A stretch of DNA of 13,789 bases, taken from assembly GCA_035440755.1 (NCBI GenBank), contig DAORND010000077.1:1-13789 (forward strand), written 5' to 3'. The notes beneath the pieces are model-generated. The model saw only the letters and a program-made list of their open reading frames with translations. It was not told the DNA's origin and searched no databases. This DNA is from Aquimonas sp002352135. Its GTDB lineage: Bacteria > Pseudomonadota > Gammaproteobacteria > Xanthomonadales > Xanthomonadaceae. Below, piece by piece: positions 7,522 through 13,789 of the stretch; positions within the stretch are counted from its first letter, which is position 1, and every line of letters begins with the position of its first letter. The position numbers and the translations under genes were made by a program.

Positions 7522-8340
7522 TCAGTCGAGATTGCGGCCGTGGAAGAGCTCCTCGATCTCGCGCTTCAGTTGCGCTTCGATGCGTAGGCGCTCCTTGAAC
7601 GACAGGTTCTTGGCCTTTTCCTCGAACAGGTAGGTGTCCAGGTCGAACTCCTTCACATGCATCTTGGTGTGGAAGATGTTCTCCTGATACACGTTCACAT
7701 CGAACATCTCGTAGCGATTCTTGATCGGCTTGGCGAGGTAGTCCTGGATCGAGTTGATGCGGTGATCGATGTAGTGCTTGTTGCCCTTGATGTCGCGCGT
7801 GAAACCGCGCACGCGGTAGTCCATGATCACGATGTCGGACTCGAAACTCTCGATCAGGTAGTTCAGTGCCTTCAGAGGCGAGATCACGCCACAGGTGGCG
7901 ACATCGATATCGGCGCGGAAGGTCGCAATGCCGTTGTGCGGATGCGTTTCAGGGTAGGTGTGGACGGTGATGTGACTCTTGTCGAGATGTGCCACCACAC
8001 TGCTGTCTTCGGCGTGCTCGCGCACCGCGCCAGACAGTACTTCTTTACCCGCAGCCTTCTTGTCGATCACCGGTTCCTCGCTGATGAGGATGGTGACGGA
8101 GGCGCCCTGCGGGTCGTAGTCCTGGCGCGCGACATTGAGGATGTTGGCGCCGATGATTTCGGCCACTTCGGTCAGGATCTGGGTCAGGCGATCCGCGTTG
8201 TAGCACTCATCGATGTACTCGATGTAGCGCTTGCGCTGATCTTCGCTGACCGCGTAGCAGACGTCGTAGATGTTGAATGAGAGTGCCTTGGTGAGGTTGT
8301 TGAACCCCTGAAGCCGAAGGCGCGGCAGCGGTTTGACCAC
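7522..8340 (-). CDS. speD: S-adenosylmethionine decarboxylase proenzyme (E. coli-type)
   Basis: SpeD makes decarboxylated AdoMet, the aminopropyl donor for spermidine. The 272-aa product matches the long class-1 family: QGFNNLTKALSFNIYDVCYA (11-30), the ANILNVARQDYDPQGASVTI block, the self-processing site KSHITVHTYPETHP where Ser122 should become the pyruvoyl group, then FRADIDVATCGVISPLKALN and YRVRGFTRD. The frame stays open 35 codons upstream, but homology begins at residue 1 from the GTG at 8340, which has AGGGG 8 nt upstream, so I chose it. A small insertion relative to E. coli lies at about 93-114, before the processing site. It diverges from the clp-like gene across about 206 bp. No speE is visible in the window. 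Confidence 0.95.
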   Translation of the reverse strand: MVKPLPRLRLQGFNNLTKALSFNIYDVCYAVSEDQRKRYIEYIDECYNADRLTQILTEVAEIIGANILNVARQDYDPQGASVTILISEEPVIDKKAAGKEVLSGAVREHAEDSSVVAHLDKSHITVHTYPETHPHNGIATFRADIDVATCGVISPLKALNYLIESFESDIVIMDYRVRGFTRDIKGNKHYIDHRINSIQDYLAKPIKNRYEMFDVNVYQENIFHTKMHVKEFDLDTYLFEEKAKNLSFKERLRIEAQLKREIEELFHGRNLD

Positions 8341-8401
8341 GGGCGATTCCCCTGAAGCTGAGGATGATGAAGGTGTCGCCGGTTGGATACGGACGTACGT
8401 G

Positions 8402-8424
8402 GTTCGCAGAGGCGTTCTGCGAAC
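8402..8424. repeat. 9-bp perfect inverted repeat in the speD/clp intergenic region
   Basis: GTTCGCAGA (8402-8410) and TCTGCGAAC (8416-8424) flank a 5-nt GGCGT centre. It lies 62 nt upstream of the speD GTG, probably within its leader or promoter, and about 120 nt upstream of the clp start. No T tract follows on either strand, so an operator or mRNA leader hairpin is more likely than a terminator. Confidence 0.55.
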
Positions 8425-8487
8425 TCGATAGTATGAGCCAAACATTGCGACAGAAAAACAGCGCCGCGCACAGTTTCACCGGACGAA

Positions 8488-8516
8488 TTGATGCTCGTCG
8501 ATTGCAGGCGTACTCT
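8488..8516 (+). promoter_or_regulatory. candidate sigma-70 promoter for the clp-like gene
   Basis: TTGATG (8488-8493) and TACTCT (8511-8516) are separated by exactly 17 nt, with four and three of six consensus matches. A start near 8523 would give a leader of roughly 24 nt before the ATG at 8547. No TGTGA-N6-TCACA operator overlaps it. Confidence 0.35.
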
Positions 8517-8546
8517 TCTGTTCATCCTTACGACGAATCGCCTGAC

Positions 8547-9245
8547 ATGCCAATGAACGCATTTGCGCTGCAGAGTGCTCTCAAGAGACCCCTTACGCCG
8601 CCGTCGCTGGCGCCTGAGCCGATTCATCTGGAGAGATTCCTTGCGCATTGTCATCGTCGTCGCTACCCGGCCCGCGCCGACGTGTTTCGACCTGGTGATC
8701 CGGCGGGGACGATGTATTACGTGGTCAGCGGCTCATTGAGCGTGATGACCGAGGAAGAAGACGGTCGCGAGCTGATTCTGAGTTACGTCAATCCAGGCGA
8801 CTTCATCGGCGAAACGGGGATCTTCATTGCCGCCCCGAATCGCGAAGTGCTGTTGCGCTCTCGCACCGCGTGCGAATTGGCCGAGATCGGCTATGAGCGA
8901 CTGCAAGCCCTGTTCGCTGGACCGCTTGCGGAAGAGTGCCCACGTTTGCTCTATGCCATCGGTGCGCAGTTGACGAAGCGCCTGCTGCACACCAGCCGTA
9001 AGGCCAGCCGTTTGGCTTTCATGGATGTGACCAACCGGATTTCCAATACGCTCGTCGATCTGTGCGAGGAGCCGGATGCGATGAGTCATCCGCAGGGCAC
9101 CCAGATCCGTGTTTCGCGTCAAGAACTGGCACGCATTGTCGGATGTTCGCGTGAAATGGCTGGCCGTGTTCTCAAGCAACTGGAAGAGCAGGGTGTGTTG
9201 CACGCGCGCGGCAAGACGATCGTGGTCTACCAGCAGACTCGCTGA
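8547..9245 (+). CDS. clp: Clp-like CRP/FNR-family transcriptional regulator
   Basis: The 232-aa protein closely resembles Clp of Xanthomonas, a global regulator of virulence and biofilm genes whose DNA binding is relieved by cyclic-di-GMP. A cyclic-nucleotide-binding fold covers about 28-120, including YPARADVFRPGDPAGTMYYV and the cassette GDFIGETGIF...NREVLLRSRTACELAEI. Here Glu100 replaces CRP Ser83, while the preceding Arg is kept, as in Clp. A dimerisation helix follows at about 130-165. The winged HTH at 188-225 has recognition helix CSREMAGRVLKQL with the SRE...R residues of CRP, so TGTGA/TCACA half-sites are expected. ATG 8547 or ATG 8553 could start translation; neither has a strong Shine-Dalgarno. 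The open frame extends upstream into the speD leader without homology. Confidence 0.92.
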   Translation: MPMNAFALQSALKRPLTPPSLAPEPIHLERFLAHCHRRRYPARADVFRPGDPAGTMYYVVSGSLSVMTEEEDGRELILSYVNPGDFIGETGIFIAAPNREVLLRSRTACELAEIGYERLQALFAGPLAEECPRLLYAIGAQLTKRLLHTSRKASRLAFMDVTNRISNTLVDLCEEPDAMSHPQGTQIRVSRQELARIVGCSREMAGRVLKQLEEQGVLHARGKTIVVYQQTR

Positions 9246-9362
9246 ATTCGCCGTGGCGCACGAGTTGCATCGCTGTCGGCGGAAATCGAAAACTTCGGCA
9301 ACGGTTTGGTGAGTTGGCCTTGGCGATGATTCGATCAGCAATCTCCTAGTCGGGATCTACGG

Positions 9363-10283
9363 ATGCAATCACGCTCCTTACAGCCGGTTCGACGCAGCGA
9401 TATCAAGATTGGCATGCCGCTACCCTATGCGGTCTTTGATGCGCATGGGCGTCTGCTTCTGAAGGCTGGTGAACGGATCGATACCGAACGTCAGCTGCAG
9501 ACGCTTTGCGATCTGGGTTTGTACTTCAACGCAGAAGATCTGGGAAGCAAGCGGGAGTTGCTCGTCGAGCCTGGGGCGGGCGATATCACCAGCAGCTCGC
9601 TGGCGATCCAGCCGAGTGCCAGTTCGCCGGTGACAGAGCGCCCCTTCCACGAGCTGCGCCTGACGCCGGGCAAGACGCTGTATATTGATTTTCTTGGTGC
9701 AACCAATCGACCTCGCGTCGCGTTGCGGTTGGTTGGATACTTGGAAAGTGAGGCGGTGTTGATCAGTCTGATCAATGCTGATGGCGCTGTTGTGCCGTTC
9801 CGCGAGGGTGAGTTGCTGTTCGTGCGCGTGCTCACCGGTAGCGGTGTAGCGACGTTTGAGGCGAAAGCGCAAAAAGTTGTGTTTGTGCCCTTTCCGTATC
9901 TGGTCACCAACTTCCCCGACAAGGTGCTGTTTCACGTCTTGCGACAACATGCTCGTGTTGACACCCAGATCATTGCCAGTGCCTTGAATCTCAGCGTGGC
10001 GTCCTCCCTGCCGGCGGCGGGCGTGATTCGCAATCTGAGCGCCAGTGGCGCCCAACTGGAAGGCAAGGCGCATCTTGCCGAGATCGGTGATGAACTGCGC
10101 ATCGGGTTCAGGCTCAACGCGGCGGGCGAGGAGCATGTACTGTCGCTGCGTGCTGATGTGCGGGGTATCAAGACCCCAAACGAACAGGACAAGCGTCGCT
10201 TTGGCTTGCAGTTCAAGGAGCTCACCGTCAGTGAGCGTTTGCTGATCGAGCACTTCCTGTTCAATGCCTTGATGCAGGATTGA
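9363..10283 (+). CDS. YcgR-like PilZ domain protein, probable cyclic-di-GMP effector
   Basis: The 306-aa protein has three parts. Residues about 13-55 (IGMPLPYAVFDAHGRLLLKAG, in two pieces of a short domain) resemble an N-terminal module found in proteobacterial PilZ proteins. Residues about 97-185 match the YcgR-type N-terminal beta-barrel. Residues about 190-305 form a C-terminal PilZ domain with R194-QHA-R198 (RxxxR) and N224-LSASG229 ([DN]xSxxG), the two cyclic-di-GMP contact motifs. YcgR-type proteins usually act on flagellar or pilus motility, so a motility or surface role is inferred. No membrane segment is seen. It lies 117 bp after the clp-like gene on the same strand, with only a weak GGGA before ATG 9363. 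Confidence 0.85.
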   Translation: MQSRSLQPVRRSDIKIGMPLPYAVFDAHGRLLLKAGERIDTERQLQTLCDLGLYFNAEDLGSKRELLVEPGAGDITSSSLAIQPSASSPVTERPFHELRLTPGKTLYIDFLGATNRPRVALRLVGYLESEAVLISLINADGAVVPFREGELLFVRVLTGSGVATFEAKAQKVVFVPFPYLVTNFPDKVLFHVLRQHARVDTQIIASALNLSVASSLPAAGVIRNLSASGAQLEGKAHLAEIGDELRIGFRLNAAGEEHVLSLRADVRGIKTPNEQDKRRFGLQFKELTVSERLLIEHFLFNALMQD

Positions 10284-10393
10284 CTGGCTCCTTGCGCGAC
10301 GTTGCTCCTCGCATGGAAGGCAGGATGTGGACGGGCTACGTGCGCTGGACTGTCCATGAGTTGACGCTAAAGAAGCACTTGCGTCCTCTGGCA

Positions 10394-10426
10394 TCACAAT
10401 GTGACAATCTGCGTCACATTTTGTAA
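10394..10426. promoter_or_regulatory. cluster of TGTGA/TCACA half-sites upstream of the receiver gene
   Basis: Four half-sites alternate in 33 bp: TCACA (10394), TGTGA (10400), TCACA (10414) and TGTAA (10422). The two TCACA copies are exactly 20 bp apart, and the centres of the two facing pairs (10399 and 10420) are 21 bp apart, about two helical turns. The inner TGTGA-N9-TCACA pair has the half-site sequence of a CRP/Clp site but not its N6 spacing. The cluster ends 15 nt before the ATG at 10442, a position suited to repression or to promoter overlap. Confidence 0.5.
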
Positions 10427-10441
10427 CGAGAGTCAAAGCTC

Positions 10442-10966
10442 ATGAGCGGAGTCGGGTTCTTCAAACGTCTGTTTGGGCACGAGCAGCGGGCTGCCGATCC
10501 CGCACCCGACATGGCCTTGCACGCGCGCCCCGGTAGCCGATTCCTGATCATTGATGACAGCCCGACCATCGTCGCGGTGCTGTCGCGCATGCTGCAGCAG
10601 GGCGGCTTTCAGACCATCACCGCCTATTCGGCTGAGCGCGGCATCGATCTGGCCGAAACCGAACTTCCGCACCTGATTTTTCTCGACATCGTTCTGCCGG
10701 GCATGAGTGGCTTCGAAGCGCTGCGTCATCTGCGCCGCAACCAACTGACCCGCAACATTCCGATCATCATGATCAGCGGCAACGAACAGGCGACCGAGCA
10801 GTTTTATCTGCAGCGCATTGGTGCCGACGACTTCATGAAGAAACCCTTTACCCGTGCGGACGTCTATGCTCGGATTGGTCACTTGTTGGGACCCGATCAA
10901 TTGCCACATCGGCATCTGTCCATGCCGACTGGCGGCATGGAGCACCGGATGCGCGCCGTTGGGTGA
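10442..10966 (+). CDS. stand-alone receiver-domain response regulator (CheY/PilH-like)
   Basis: The 174-aa product is a single receiver domain with extensions at both ends and no output domain. The acidic pocket is Asp38-Asp39 (IIDDSP), the phosphoacceptor is Asp82 (FLDIVLPGMSG), the switch position is Ser112 (IMISGN), and the conserved Lys134 lies in MKKPF. The pattern resembles PilH or CheY-like regulators of twitching or chemotaxis systems, but no kinase or Pil gene is adjacent, so the pathway is inferred. The first 11 residues (SGVGFFKRLFG) form a short basic-hydrophobic segment followed by an Ala/Pro linker, unlike CheY. The Shine-Dalgarno before ATG 10442 is weak. It follows the PilZ gene by 158 bp. 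Confidence 0.87.
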   Translation: MSGVGFFKRLFGHEQRAADPAPDMALHARPGSRFLIIDDSPTIVAVLSRMLQQGGFQTITAYSAERGIDLAETELPHLIFLDIVLPGMSGFEALRHLRRNQLTRNIPIIMISGNEQATEQFYLQRIGADDFMKKPFTRADVYARIGHLLGPDQLPHRHLSMPTGGMEHRMRAVG

Positions 10967-11022
10967 CACGTGCCACACCAGCGAACCGGTCACGCAAGTG
11001 GTCGATCGCGCCACACGGTAAG

Positions 11023-11895
11023 TCAGGGGTCCAATTCATCATCGGCGGGATGTCCGGGTTTCACCACACATCCCGGGCGCGCAATTGTTCGTGTCAACGG
11101 CATGGTTCCGCTAGGGCCGGCGTCAAAGCGATAGGTGAACTGCGCGTGGTCGCAGTCCTCGAATTCAATCACCCCAGTACCAACGGCTGATGTCTGCGGC
11201 TCGGCGATTGCCGCAAATGCGCCACCCTGAGTGGCATACAAGGTCACTTCGGAACGCGTTCCCTGCCAGTCGCCCAAGGCGCTGAACCAACGCAGCGCCG
11301 GGCTTTCATCGCCGGGCGTGAACCCGCGCTGATAGGTGAACCAAGCGAACGCCAACAGGTTAAGATCGCCGAGCATGTCGACGTACAAGCCTTGCGAATT
11401 GGCTTGCGGCGAATTCCAGGCGCCGTCCAGCCCTTCGTCAGCAGAAAAAACCGGCGCTTCAGCCAGCTCCGACACCACCGTGTAACCCCAGAAGCAGATT
11501 TGGCCGTTCGTGTTGTCGATGAACGCCTGCGGGTTCTGTTCGACGAAACCCGGCCAGCCATCGCACAGCTCGATGGCCATGTCGGCAAAGCCCGCCACGC
11601 CGGAGACGTGCCATGACCATAGCGGCGCGGCGGAATCCTTCAGGTTGCGATTGAATCCATCGCCACCCGCGCGAATCGAGGCGCTGAGGATTGTGCTTCC
11701 GGCGGCCGCACCGCGTGCGATCAGGTCGCGGGCATGGGCAATCTGCTCGGGGTCGTTCAATGGCACCAGAAATGACTGCGCTCGCACCGGGTTGATCTCG
11801 CCCACCTCAAACCAGACCGTTTCCGAGCGGGCCACGCTGCTGATGGTCAGCAGGGTGGCGAAAAAAACACCTTGAAAGTGGGAACGTGCGTTCAT
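11023..11895 (-). CDS. secreted two-domain protein: BP74-like N-terminus plus beta-rich C-terminal domain
   Basis: From the ATG at 11895 the protein is 290 aa. A signal peptide covers about 1-24 (core GVFFATLLTI, then SVARS), so export is likely. Residues about 26-145 resemble the BP74 N-terminal domain: a PLNDPEQIAHARDLI helix, WSWHVSGVAGFADMAIELCD and an ICFWGYTVVSEL end. Residues about 158-276 resemble a domain common in secreted Rhodanobacteraceae-like proteins, with W160-NSPQANSQG (usually WYNP.SGQG), FAWFTYQRG, LRWFSALG, VTLYATQGG and a final Cys248/Cys276 pair. The function of neither domain is established in bacteria. The frame extends 30 codons upstream, but a strong GGGAG 6 nt before ATG 11895, plus the signal peptide, fixes the start. 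It converges with the receiver gene, 56 bp apart. Confidence 0.75.
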   Translation of the reverse strand: MNARSHFQGVFFATLLTISSVARSETVWFEVGEINPVRAQSFLVPLNDPEQIAHARDLIARGAAAGSTILSASIRAGGDGFNRNLKDSAAPLWSWHVSGVAGFADMAIELCDGWPGFVEQNPQAFIDNTNGQICFWGYTVVSELAEAPVFSADEGLDGAWNSPQANSQGLYVDMLGDLNLLAFAWFTYQRGFTPGDESPALRWFSALGDWQGTRSEVTLYATQGGAFAAIAEPQTSAVGTGVIEFEDCDHAQFTYRFDAGPSGTMPLTRTIARPGCVVKPGHPADDELDP

Positions 11896-11989
11896 GCATT
11901 TCTCCCTCTGTACGTTGAATTCGTTGACGAGAAACGCCGCCATCGGCAGCGCGTTGACGCGCATTTTCCGCATTGGTGTTTGCACCGGT

Positions 11990-12481
11990 CTACTCGGAGT
12001 GCGGGCGCGACGAAGCTTCGCGCCGTGGCGACTCTCTGGAAGGTGCGAGCGGCGCTGGAGGTGGTTCGAGGCCGGGCTGATGACGCGTCATGCGATCCAG
12101 AGTGCGATCCAGCATCTGCACACGGTAGTGCGAACGCAGCGTATCGAGATCGCGAGCGAAGGCACGCCCGTCGTGGCGATCCCCGAACTTGACCCGCAGC
12201 GTCACGCGACCTTCCTCCGATTCCGGCAAACCGGCCAGCACCTGCAGATCGCGCACGCGCAGTTGGATGCTTGGCATCAGCCACAAAAAGCCCGCCGAGT
12301 AGCGCACGCTGAGCAAGGCATCGAAGGGCACACGCAGACTGCGCAGATCGCTCTTGATCACCCCGAACAACGCATCCCGCGTGCTGAACTGCAGCTCCAA
12401 GCCGTACTCGTCCATCCGCGCGAGACCTTTGACCTCGCCAAGGCCGCCGTGCGAATCGAAGTGGAAAGGAATCGTGTCCAT
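11990..12481 (-). CDS. conserved hypothetical protein, probable PH-like beta domain
   Basis: The product is 163 aa from the ATG at 12481, which has AGAGG about 6 nt upstream; a GTG at 12508 would add nine residues with no better signal. I do not recognise a named family with certainty. Residues about 1-110 alternate short strands (GEVKGLARMD, YGLELQFSTRD, KSDLRSLRVPFDALLSVRYS, WLMPSIQLRVRDL, EEGRVTLRVKFGDR) and end in a helix (AFARDLDTLRSH), which is the layout of bacterial pleckstrin-homology-like domains. The last 30 residues are proline- and arginine-rich and likely disordered. No signal peptide or membrane segment is seen. It lies 94 bp before the BP74-like gene and 95 bp after the SRAP gene, all on the minus strand. 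Confidence 0.7.
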   Translation of the reverse strand: MDTIPFHFDSHGGLGEVKGLARMDEYGLELQFSTRDALFGVIKSDLRSLRVPFDALLSVRYSAGFLWLMPSIQLRVRDLQVLAGLPESEEGRVTLRVKFGDRHDGRAFARDLDTLRSHYRVQMLDRTLDRMTRHQPGLEPPPAPLAPSRESPRREASSRPHSE

Positions 12482-12576
12482 GCGCAGCCTCTTGCGATCA
12501 GAGTGCACACGATGCCGGAAAACACGGCTTGTGACACGTCCCGGTGCCGATGCCGCTGAACGGGCCGGGCCGCCGA

Positions 12577-13500
12577 TCAGGCCGCGATTCGATGTTCGTA
12601 GAAGGGATGACGTTTGTCGTCAAGAATGGCTTGCAGAGCGGCGAGTTGTGATGAGTCTGGATTGAGCCAGGCGTCGAGGTGTTCGGGTTTCAGATTGATG
12701 ATGGTGCGGTCGTGGCCAGCGGCGGCGACTTCGGGTTCTGGCTCATCGGTGATCGCAGCAAAACTGCATAGATCCGGCAATTGGCCAGTCGGGTCGTGCC
12801 ACGAGGACCACAGACAGGCGATCAACAGCGGCTCACCGTCGCGCGGGGTGAACTCGAGAATCTGGTTTCGACCATCCGGCGTCTGCACGTTTTCGTAGAA
12901 ACGTCGCGCCACCAGCACGCCGTGCGTGACACCAAACTGCGCGCGCCAGAAGCCTTGCAAATTGTCGCGACGCGCGTTGTAGGTGCCGGGATACTGGCGA
13001 TCATAGCTGGCAGGTTTGCCTGCAAGGCGACACTGGTAGCGCATCGGCTTGATCACCCGTTGGCCGCCTTCAGTGACGATCAGCGGGGCGTAGCTGCCGG
13101 GGTAGATCCGTGCATCGCGATCCAGCGCCTCGCGGCGCGACAAATCGCTCAGCCATCCGAGCAACTGGTCGATTCGGCTGGTGGCGATTCGCGCTTCGTT
13201 GGCGGCAGTTTGCGTGGGCTTGCGGGCTATCCGGCGTTGCGCATCCGCCAGCCGTTTACGTTGTGCGAACAGGTCCGCCTGCCAGTGTTGGCGCTGCTCC
13301 TGATCCCAAGCCATCAGCAGATCACGAATGTCCTGCGGCCCTTCCGCTCGCAGGGCCTCTTCCAGTGTTTTCGGCACGCGCGGCCGCTTGGCCTCGCCCT
13401 CGCGCAGCCAAAGACGACGGAAAGCGTCGAAGTCCATCACTGCTCCGTGCTCGCGCTGCAGTTTGCGATAGTCGGCTTCGATCTTGGCGGAGTAGCACAT
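12577..13500 (-). CDS. SRAP-family protein (YedK/HMCES-like), long form
   Basis: SRAP proteins crosslink covalently to abasic sites in single-stranded DNA through their N-terminal cysteine after Met removal. The ATG at 13500 gives MCYSAKIEADY, placing Cys2 correctly; the frame runs 71 codons further up but that would bury the cysteine. The Shine-Dalgarno is weak. Candidate catalytic residues are Cys2, Asn175 (YNARRDN, cf. NAR.E in YedK), Glu203 (FYEN, cf. FYEW) and His263 (AGHDR). At 307 aa it is well over the about 222 aa of YedK. The extra length lies mainly between residues 20 and 130, where a charged helical stretch (LFAQRKRLADAQRRIARK and neighbours) precedes the SRAP core. No LexA-type box is evident upstream. 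Confidence 0.85.
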   Translation of the reverse strand: MCYSAKIEADYRKLQREHGAVMDFDAFRRLWLREGEAKRPRVPKTLEEALRAEGPQDIRDLLMAWDQEQRQHWQADLFAQRKRLADAQRRIARKPTQTAANEARIATSRIDQLLGWLSDLSRREALDRDARIYPGSYAPLIVTEGGQRVIKPMRYQCRLAGKPASYDRQYPGTYNARRDNLQGFWRAQFGVTHGVLVARRFYENVQTPDGRNQILEFTPRDGEPLLIACLWSSWHDPTGQLPDLCSFAAITDEPEPEVAAAGHDRTIINLKPEHLDAWLNPDSSQLAALQAILDDKRHPFYEHRIAA

Positions 13501-13728
13501 GGCGGGGTGTTGGCCATTGGCAAGCGCGATGCGGGCTACTCTCCAATCACGCGGACGCGCTGTCCAGTCACGCACGTCAAGGCGCCTCACGTACATGTAT
13601 GCCTGTTGTGCGTTCGCTTTGCCCGCCTTTCGGCATTCCCTGATTACCCGAGACCGACCGAGGACACGCGGTTGACGGTGCCGATCCGCATTCGCGGGAA
13701 CGGCGATGCCCACAGACAGGAGCCTGCC

Positions 13729-13789
13729 ATGACACGCTGCAAGACTTTCGCCCTTGGACTCGTTCTGCTGACGACGAGCTTCGCATCGC
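13729..13789 (+). CDS. N-terminus of a secreted or periplasmic protein, cut by the window end
   Basis: An ATG at 13729 preceded by AGGAG at 6 nt spacing opens a frame that runs off the end of the window. The 20 visible residues, MTRCKTFALGLVLLTTSFAS, form a typical Sec signal peptide: a basic start, a hydrophobic core, and a small-residue end. No lipobox is visible. The mature protein is outside the window, so no function can be given. It is divergent from the SRAP gene, with 228 bp between the two starts. Confidence 0.7.
   Translation, partial: MTRCKTFALGLVLLTTSFAS

Noticed and set aside
7657..8280. Long plus-strand open frame over speD
   Set aside because: It is an antisense shadow of the strongly conserved speD gene.
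8364..8546. Upstream in-frame extension of the clp-like gene
   Set aside because: It has no resemblance to CRP-family proteins and overlaps the speD leader; open frames are common by chance in GC-rich DNA.
10400..10418. Canonical CRP/Clp operator TGTGA-N6-TCACA
   Set aside because: The half-sites are present but the spacing is N9, so I report it only as a non-standard half-site cluster.
9420..10436. Long minus-strand open frame opposite the PilZ gene
   Set aside because: It is opposite a gene with clear PilZ motifs; its translation shows no domain and has shadow-type composition.
10920..10940. 8-bp perfect hairpin (CCATGCCG/CGGCATGG) near the 3' end of the receiver gene, considered as a terminator
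   Set aside because: It lies within the coding frame and no T tract follows; at this GC content it may be chance.
11951..11964. GCGCGTTGACGCGC short inverted repeat upstream of the BP74-like gene, considered as a terminator of the PH-like gene
   Set aside because: The T-rich run is on the wrong side for minus-strand termination and the 2-nt loop is sterically poor.
13501..13713. 71-codon upstream extension of the SRAP gene
   Set aside because: It would internalise Cys2, the catalytic nucleophile that must be N-terminal.
1..13789. CRISPR arrays, insertion sequences, phage or integrase genes
   Set aside because: No regularly spaced repeats, transposase motifs or terminal inverted repeats were found on either strand by eye.

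Overview
The window reads as chromosomal DNA from a gammaproteobacterium of the order Lysobacterales (Xanthomonadales). The strongest pointers are a Clp-type member of the CRP family, the speD/clp divergent pair, a soluble-type Coq7 hydroxylase near rplM-rpsI, and a secreted protein whose C-terminal domain I know mainly from Rhodanobacteraceae-like genomes. Codon use is GC-rich throughout. I see no insertion sequence, phage gene, CRISPR array or obvious recent transfer. The taxonomic call is an inference from protein resemblance, because no search was run.

Layout. Positions 1-1131 (minus strand) hold a translation block: rplM, rpsI and tRNA-Gln(CUG), closed by an intrinsic terminator, then tRNA-Ile2(CAU), which probably has its own promoter. 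Positions 1348-3185 (plus) hold a GlcF-like two-cluster iron-sulfur oxidoreductase translationally coupled to coq7 (ubiquinone synthesis). Positions 3361-7463 (plus) hold a coupled pair: a very large polytopic DUF2339 membrane protein and a periplasmic, membrane-anchored DUF3999 protein. A symmetric hairpin at 7470-7498 separates this pair from the convergent speD gene.

Positions 7522-10966 are the regulatory part. speD (minus) diverges from a clp-like CRP-family regulator (plus), which is followed by a YcgR-like PilZ protein and a stand-alone receiver-domain protein. The Clp homologue carries Glu where E. coli CRP has the cAMP-contacting Ser83, and the PilZ protein keeps the RxxxR and [DN]xSxxG motifs. 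The segment therefore probably encodes two cyclic-di-GMP effectors side by side. A dense cluster of TGTGA/TCACA half-sites lies directly upstream of the receiver gene.

Positions 11023-13500 (minus) hold three separately spaced genes: a secreted BP74-like fusion protein, a small probable PH-like protein, and an unusually long SRAP (YedK/HMCES-type) protein with an inserted helical region. The window ends inside the signal peptide of a plus-strand gene starting at 13729. No stretch over 300 bases lacks a gene. The longest gaps (about 1132-1347, 8341-8546 and 13501-13728) are divergent promoter regions.
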